From positions 1 to 34,822 of the forward strand of contig JAWQRN010000188.1 of assembly GCA_033557685.1 (NCBI GenBank): a stretch of 34,822 nt of DNA, given 5' to 3'. The notes beneath the pieces are model-generated. The model saw only the letters and a program-made list of their open reading frames with translations. It was not told where the DNA came from and made no database searches. A program made the position numbers and the translations under genes. The DNA is from Sperchopsis tessellata. Lineage: Eukaryota; Arthropoda; Insecta; Coleoptera; Hydrophilidae. Positions 30,201-34,822 of the stretch are shown in pieces; position 1 is the stretch's first letter; every line of letters begins with the position of its first letter.

Positions 30201-32423
30201 TTGCAAGTCGAATCTACAACAAGGTTATATTTACTACTACCAAGTAAAAATACTCAAGAGAATAAAGAACATATAATATATATATATAAAATATTAACAA
30301 AATTTAAAGAGGAAGATGCGGTAGCATATAGAATATATAATGAGAGGGGAAAATGGGATTTTAGGAAAATTATTAAACAAATAGGGTCAACAATGTTTAT
30401 TATTGAAAGAAATGGAAAAACCTATAAACGGCATGTTAACCAATTATGATATTGTGGGGAAACACTTGTGACGCAACTAGAACACATTAACGGTAATACG
30501 GAAAATAAAAATATAAAGTCAACTTCCATGTACCTTAATAAATTCTTCCACCCATTTGAACCAAATAGCAATCCACCAGAGCAAGATTCAAAGGATACAA
30601 CGAATGTTGAAAACCAAATCTACCAAAATCACAGTCCACCAGTCTCTCCAGAAGTAGAAATCCAGAGGCAAAAGGATCCGCCATGTCCATACTATGAAGA
30701 TATACATGACACCACAATCGAAAGGTCAGGACCACCGGTTCTTCAAAGGGCCAAAAATTTAGAACCACGAAGTATGGAAACTTCAAGGTTATGACCACAA
30801 AGACAACGGAAGCCTGTGAAGAAGTACTCACCATGCACTTCCCCATAAGTGAGGAGGTGTGACCTATCGATTTTGTTTGCACGCCACTGGAAGAAGTACT
30901 CTAGTGGAAGTAACGTTTAATTTTCGAGCATGCGCACTTGTGTACATTTATGATGGACGCTTCTACTGGCGAAGAAGTCTGTCTTTCCAGTCTAAGAAGC
31001 CGTCTGGTACACAAGGCAAATAAGCGCTGTTCGAAAAAGGTAAATAAACAAACATATTTCAATAAATGTGTATTAATGTAAACATTCAATCATACCATTG
31101 TAAATGTGTATATTATTTTTGTTGTATACATAAATACTCATTCTTATTATTTCTATTCTATTAGGTTTTTCTTGTACAAATAAATAAGTTTTCAAAACAC
31201 GTGTGACTTTTCCAACACCCACCAAATATTGAAGATACGTTACAAGCAGAGAAAGACGTACACCACAGCCTGTTATTACTTAATGAAACTAAGTACAATG
31301 AGATTAGTAAAATTACGTCGTAAAAGCTTCACTGACATTTAATGTTGATTGATTTAGTATCTTACAACATTATGTATAGTAAGAAACGAAAACGGTCATT
31401 TCTATAAAATATCTGTAAAACTTATTTCATTTACCTTGTCATAAGCTGAAGGAAGTATGTACTATATTATTGTAGTTCATTTATTTAACCCTTAACTACC
31501 GTTAACGCATTTTAGGAACATACTAACCGACAATGGGTCAAATTGACTATAATATAATAAATATGGAAAATTGTTGGTTTTAATATTTTTAAAAAATTCC
31601 TTATACTTTTCTTGTAAATAAAAAAAAAATTAGTAAAATTAACCTTGATATTTTTATATAGGTAATAAATGACTAGAATCTAAACAAAATCTTTGCATAC
31701 TGTCAGTATCAATTTTATGTAATTATTTCTTAATACTACTTAATAGAAATAAGTACTGCAGCAATGTGTAGCATAAATATGATAGATGATGGTAGTCCAT
31801 CCAATTGTATACCTGAAATGAACAGTACACAAAAAGCTGATATAAAAAAGTGGTACTTTTAAAAGATATATTAGAAACAGAAAATTGCACTGCGGCATAA
31901 TTTAGCATTATGATAATAAATGATGCCTTCCATAGTTTGCAGTTATTTGATATTGGTGTAAAACATATAATAAATAAATAAATACTGTATCCTCCATCTC
32001 TGTAAGTGGTTTTAGATGTTTTTCTGTGCGATCTGGTCAAACTGATTAAAAAACTTCACAATTTATTTAAAAACACTTTGTCATAATAACAAAATTCAGT
32101 GTCTGCTCAACTGTACAAACAATACACATAACAAAGCAGTCAAACTGCAATCGCAAAATATTTGTGTTATTTAAATTTTAAAAATGTTTGAGGAGAAATT
32201 AACCGATAAACAATTAAAGGTTAAAATTCAAAATAAACATACGTACCTCAGCTGAACCTGTCTGAAACATATTCATAATTTCATGAAGACCAAAAAGACT
32301 AGTGTGAATTGACTTCCCAACAACTCCAAGATCAATTGGTTTTTCTTGGTTGTTTGCATTGGGTGCTTTACCAAGGGTAGTGTGAAGAGGTTTTTTGTGT
32401 TTTTTTCCATTTCTAGTACTCAT
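23257..32423 (-). CDS. ZNF800: C2H2 zinc finger protein, ZNF800 orthologue
   Basis: Five exons (32423-32247, 29013-28861, 28741-28409, 26898-26473, 26040-23257) join in phase 0 to give 1290 residues. Finger 1 (residues 74-95) is ECRVCRNIFRSFANFVLHKR ending in Cys, a C2HC finger. It follows GLHEIMNMFQTGSAEV, and this pair matches the N-terminus of ZNF800. Two C2H2 fingers lie at 263-314 (CTVCNQKFSTRK, CPDCKDTFANAWC). A fourth, C2HC (378-398), is CGGCGKRFERKAALHSH. Two more lie near 1000-1055 (CVPCQLKFATNKQLMKH, CSKCLFMSYDKIT). Between fingers 4 and 5 lie about 600 acidic, Ser/Thr-rich residues that are probably disordered. ZNF800 is a nuclear protein thought to act in transcription control, and a role here is inferred. 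The vertebrate protein is about half this length. Confidence 0.8.
26041..26472. other. ZNF800 intron 4
   Basis: This is 432 bp of AT-rich intron. A 78-codon plus-strand frame (26169-26405) has no recognisable motif and is taken as chance. Nothing else is seen. Confidence 0.6.
26473..26898 (-). CDS. ZNF800: ZNF800 coding exon 4 (fingers 2 and 3)
   Basis: The acceptor is ATTTTAG and the donor GTATGT. After VMELHGLLGSDEAV come two C2H2 fingers, CTVCNQKFSTRKTLTYHIKY ending in a second His, then CPDCKDTFANAWCVFRHLYK ending in His. A basic tail (IKRLRDQVHASAIKKEDEP) could help nuclear entry. Confidence 0.85.
27671..27704. repeat. Perfect 34-bp palindrome in the PLE tail
   Basis: GCTAGTCAAGAAATAAA is followed at once by its exact reverse complement, with no spacer. 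The related copy at 11.93 kb keeps the outer GTGCTAGTCAAG and GGCTAGCAC, but its centre is a T-run. Confidence 0.9.
27701..27820 (+). repeat. Four degenerate repeats with 33-34 bp period
   Basis: Related 19-mers of the form TAGCACTTTTMAGAGCTAC start at 27701, 27735, 27768 and 27802, with steps of 34, 33 and 34. Two of them are also visible in the copy at 11.05-11.17 kb. Confidence 0.75.
28409..28741 (-). CDS. ZNF800: ZNF800 coding exon 3
   Basis: It encodes 111 residues, ECNYDIIHADLL through FMKSE, with no finger. They are polar, with a Ser/Leu/Lys cluster (KRSLSSALKKLAHKQES). The acceptor is TTTTAAG and the donor GTAAGT. It is assigned by splice phase and position. Confidence 0.65.
28861..29013 (-). 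CDS. ZNF800: ZNF800 coding exon 2 (finger 1)
   Basis: The acceptor is a T-run ending TTTTTAG and the donor GTAAGT. It encodes 51 residues with the first finger, C-x2-C-x12-H-x5-Wait: the spacing seen is Cys-x2-Cys, then a His in VLHK and a Cys in RNYC. This exon is in a different frame from the longest open stretch at this place, and it joins both neighbours in phase 0. Confidence 0.75.
29350..30857 (+). mobile_element. 5'-truncated Ty3/gypsy pol remnant (integrase end)
   Basis: The remnant begins at the end of the RNase H region (GNADFCSRFP, about 29371). It then has the H-x3-H half of the integrase zinc finger (LHLGHLG), the C-x2-C half (CHNCLSC), and the core with the catalytic Asp in HIDIAG, the second Asp in VSDNGSQF and the Glu in RQAERYV. 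A chromo-like C-terminal end reads KTYKRHVNQL (30417-30446). A Pro-rich tail follows (30468-30794). It is inactive. There is a stop codon at 29490-29492, a deletion between the two zinc-finger halves that changes the frame near 29665, and a stop codon at 30183-30185. Gag, protease and reverse transcriptase are absent. Confidence 0.85.
30858..31217 (+). repeat. 3' LTR of the Ty3/gypsy remnant
   Basis: It begins TGTGACC directly after a purine tract (AAGTGAGGAGG, 30847-30857) that would prime plus-strand synthesis. It contains AATAAA-type signals and ends near CCAACA. With no 5' LTR in the window there is no partner to fix the right boundary, and no target duplication can be seen. Confidence 0.55.
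31485..32224. mobile_element. Possible piggyBac-type MITE
   Basis: TTAA (31485-31488) is followed by CCCTTAACTACCGTTAACG. At the right, the reverse strand after TTAA (32221-32224) reads CCTTTAATTGTTTATCGGTTAA. The duplicated TTAA target and CCYTTAA-type ends are piggyBac features, and the 732 bp between them code for nothing recognisable. Confidence 0.4.
32247..32423 (-). CDS. ZNF800: ZNF800 coding exon 1
   Basis: It encodes residues 1-59, beginning MSTRNGKKHKKPLHTT and ending MNMFQTGSAE. The start codon has A at -3. The donor is GTACGT. A likely acceptor (TTTTTAG, AG at 32454-32453) lies 30 bases upstream of the ATG, so the first transcribed exon is probably elsewhere, at a higher coordinate. 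Confidence 0.75.
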
Positions 32424-32452
32424 TTTGGTTAGAATGTTGCAGCTAAAAATAA

Positions 32453-34822
32453 AATATCAATGATTAAGAGAAAAATAATACAAATTACTAAATGTATCCT
32501 ACTATATTGCCTTATAATATGCATGGAAACTACTTTTTTCCAGAGATGTCAAACAAAATGTCAGAAGTTAAATTTTTATTTCAATTACATATACTAGATG
32601 CATTATGAGTTTGTCCAAATCTTTTTGTAGAAAAATAGTTCAATAGCTTTATATACTTAAATAGAAAGTAGTAAATTACAATAATTTAATTTTTAAATTC
32701 ATAGCATAGAAGAATGTAACTTCAATAAAGATTAAGGCTCTAAAAGTGTTTAATAAGTATAATCATATTAACAAAATATTATTATATACACATTAAACAC
32801 TATTACAAATGGTTACCCACACTTACAAGCTATAGAAGCATTTTTGAAATTAAATAAAAATGATCTTTTCCTTGATTACGAAAAAGTTAAAACTTTATGT
32901 GATCTTAGATAATTTCAGTAATTGCATATAAAGTTTTCATATAGCTAGCATAATGCCTAATTTGTATAAATCAGAAGTTACATTTATATTTGTTTCCAAA
33001 CATAAAGTAAAAGAAGCAGCAGCACACTAACTTTAGATATTTGGATTGCAGGACGATGGATATTTGTACTCTGCTTTGAACTGAGAGAACTTGGTGTTTG
33101 AAAAAGAGGTGCAATAACACAATGGTATATCTGGAAAAAAACTTAGATTAGATATAATCTGAGAGACTAAAAATATGAGGGTCTAGTTTTAAACGGCCTG
33201 GGTCAAATAGTACACCTAGACTCAACCTCTTTTTATAAAAGAATGAATTAAGTTTTTTTTCTTTCATTACAAACGCATAACCTAAAGAATTCATGTAGAA
33301 TACCACAGTTCTATTTCCTAGCAAGAAGTGAAGTATTTTGGCTGTCTAATGTTTCTTTGGAGAAATATCATAGTTTATGATTATATGGTAAAACTTCTGT
33401 ATCAAGCTCCTTATAAAACAATGTTCTTCAAGCATACAAGAAATAGAGTGATAAAAACATATTTTGTAGAGCTTACAAAATGATGGAAGTGAAATATTGA
33501 AATTATGATATTTAGAATACCACTCTACATCTGCAAATGAAGATGGCAGGTGCACTGGTAGGAAAATTTACTTGTTTATTTTAAGTGAGTTAGCAGAACC
33601 ACTTCTGCATTACACCAGTTAAAAATAAATTTATTTAAGACATTTCATATAGAGTCCACCTCATTGGTTGTCTTACATACCTTTGTTTGGTATTACTGTA
33701 GACATTAATCTAAATAAATAAATTAAAATCCAAGAAAAGTACAATGAATAAATGGAAAGTTTATGTTAAAAGAACGGGACACACATGTTCAACCGTCTAC
33801 AAAATAGAATGTCAAACATAAAGTATTAAGTATTAGTTTGTCAAAAAAATCACTGAATGCGGGTAATGACAAACAAAACTACCATTTAGACAACAAATAA
33901 CAAATTAGTTATAAAATACATATTGTGTATATCAAATTACCTTTCATGTTCTCACATTTCTTCTGAATAGCAAATATTGTCAACTTAAATTTTATCTCAG
34001 TATGTTATAATTTCTCAGTAGAATATATTGTATAATATATTGTTCAAAAATGAGTAAGCTTTTAAGAACAATTTACAAGCCAGAATTTATGCTAGTTCTT
34101 GCTAAATGTTTCTTAATCATTTTAGAGGTAATTACAATAAAAAAATTAATTCCATAATTGACAAGTTACAGTGGGTTTGTAAATGTTTTAAGTCGTAATA
34201 AAAAGCGATAACTAAAGTGTTATTAATATATCCTACTCGTCCTTATTATATTTGAAAAAATGGCTTAATCCCAGTATTCCTACTTTGCACATGGTCTCAA
34301 ATATAAAAACCATTTCAGGAGTAAACCCTTATATATGATGTACATTAGAGTTTTACTCAACTTCTTTGAGTTTCATAACAGTCAAGTAATGCAATATTCA
34401 ATTCTAAGCTTATATATTTTGCTTTCAATATTTTATCTAGATTTTCTATCATGTTTTCTCTCCTCAACTACGTTCTCTGTATAAAGACAGACCTAGAGAC
34501 ACAGATGATACCCTAGATTTCCAACCACAAATGAGCTCATTGCTTATCATTCATTTAATGAAGTAGGACATGATGTATTTATATATGGGGTATAAGCAGG
34601 TAAGGGTCCTAGTGAACACGTTTACTGGTGATGTGCCATTTATAGGAAGAGAGGAACACCAAAGAAACTTTGATGTAAATATGACAACAGTTGCTACTTT
34701 TCTGGAAAGTGAAGAGGCAAATGATAAATGGGAGAGTCCGACTTAACAGGTAGACAAACGAGTAGTCCCAGAATTTATCAGTGTCTTAACAGGAAAGTTT
34801 TCTTTAAACAGATTTGAAGAAT
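32453..34822. other. 5' flank or 5'-UTR intron of ZNF800
   Basis: This is 2.4 kb with no recognised gene. The first ZNF800 exon and promoter may lie here or beyond the window. A 51-codon plus-strand frame at 34595-34747 ends in a stop codon and matches no family I know. No tRNA, repeat array or transposon was recognised. Confidence 0.45.

Larger units (their letters stand above)
29014..32246. other. ZNF800 intron 1
   Basis: This is a 3233-bp intron. It holds a Ty3/gypsy remnant with a 3' LTR (29350-31217, antisense to the gene) and a possible piggyBac-type MITE (31485-32224), and otherwise AT-rich sequence. Confidence 0.65.

Noticed and set aside
1..34822. CRISPR array, operons, phage or other prokaryotic systems
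   Set aside because: The window is eukaryotic, with spliced genes and eukaryotic transposons. The only regularly spaced repeats (27701-27820) are contiguous parts of a PLE tail without unique spacers of CRISPR type.

Overview
This is AT-rich nuclear DNA of an invertebrate, most likely an arthropod. A chelicerate or an insect would both fit, and the sequence alone does not decide. The evidence is spliced genes with canonical GT-AG introns, kilobase introns, AATAAA signals, and decayed copies of many eukaryotic transposon classes. It holds three protein-coding genes. All names rest on reading the translations by eye, not on a database search.

Left third (1-15878, minus strand): the 5' part of an RSF1 (remodeling and spacing factor 1) gene. 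Five coding exons join in perfect phase to give 964 residues. The gene runs off the left edge, so the expected PHD finger is outside the window. Its second intron (8.4 kb) is a sink for mobile DNA. Head to head with it, across 568 bp, is an apparently intronless TRAPPC2 (sedlin) gene at 16447-16860 (plus). The gap between them is a likely shared promoter and carries a CTCF-like word.

Middle (16.9-23.2 kb): a gene-free stretch with a tRNA-derived SINE, a degenerate Jockey-like LINE and a possible LINE/SINE 3' end.

Right (23257-32423, minus strand): a complete five-exon C2H2 zinc-finger gene of 1290 residues, read as a ZNF800 orthologue. Its introns hold a Penelope-like element (PLE) tail, a 5'-truncated Ty3/gypsy remnant with a 3' LTR, and a possible piggyBac-type MITE. 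The last 2.4 kb is the 5' flank or 5'-UTR intron, with no recognised gene.

The three genes work in different processes (chromatin remodelling, ER-Golgi traffic, transcription control) and are not a pathway cluster. No convincing new protein system was found. The most unusual structures are a head-to-head inverted dimer of PLE ends (11.0-12.1 kb), a PLE tail with a perfect 34-bp palindrome and four 34-bp-period repeats (27.6-27.9 kb), and a 172-bp inverted-repeat block whose minus strand can be drawn as a hammerhead-like three-way fold (10.24-10.41 kb).
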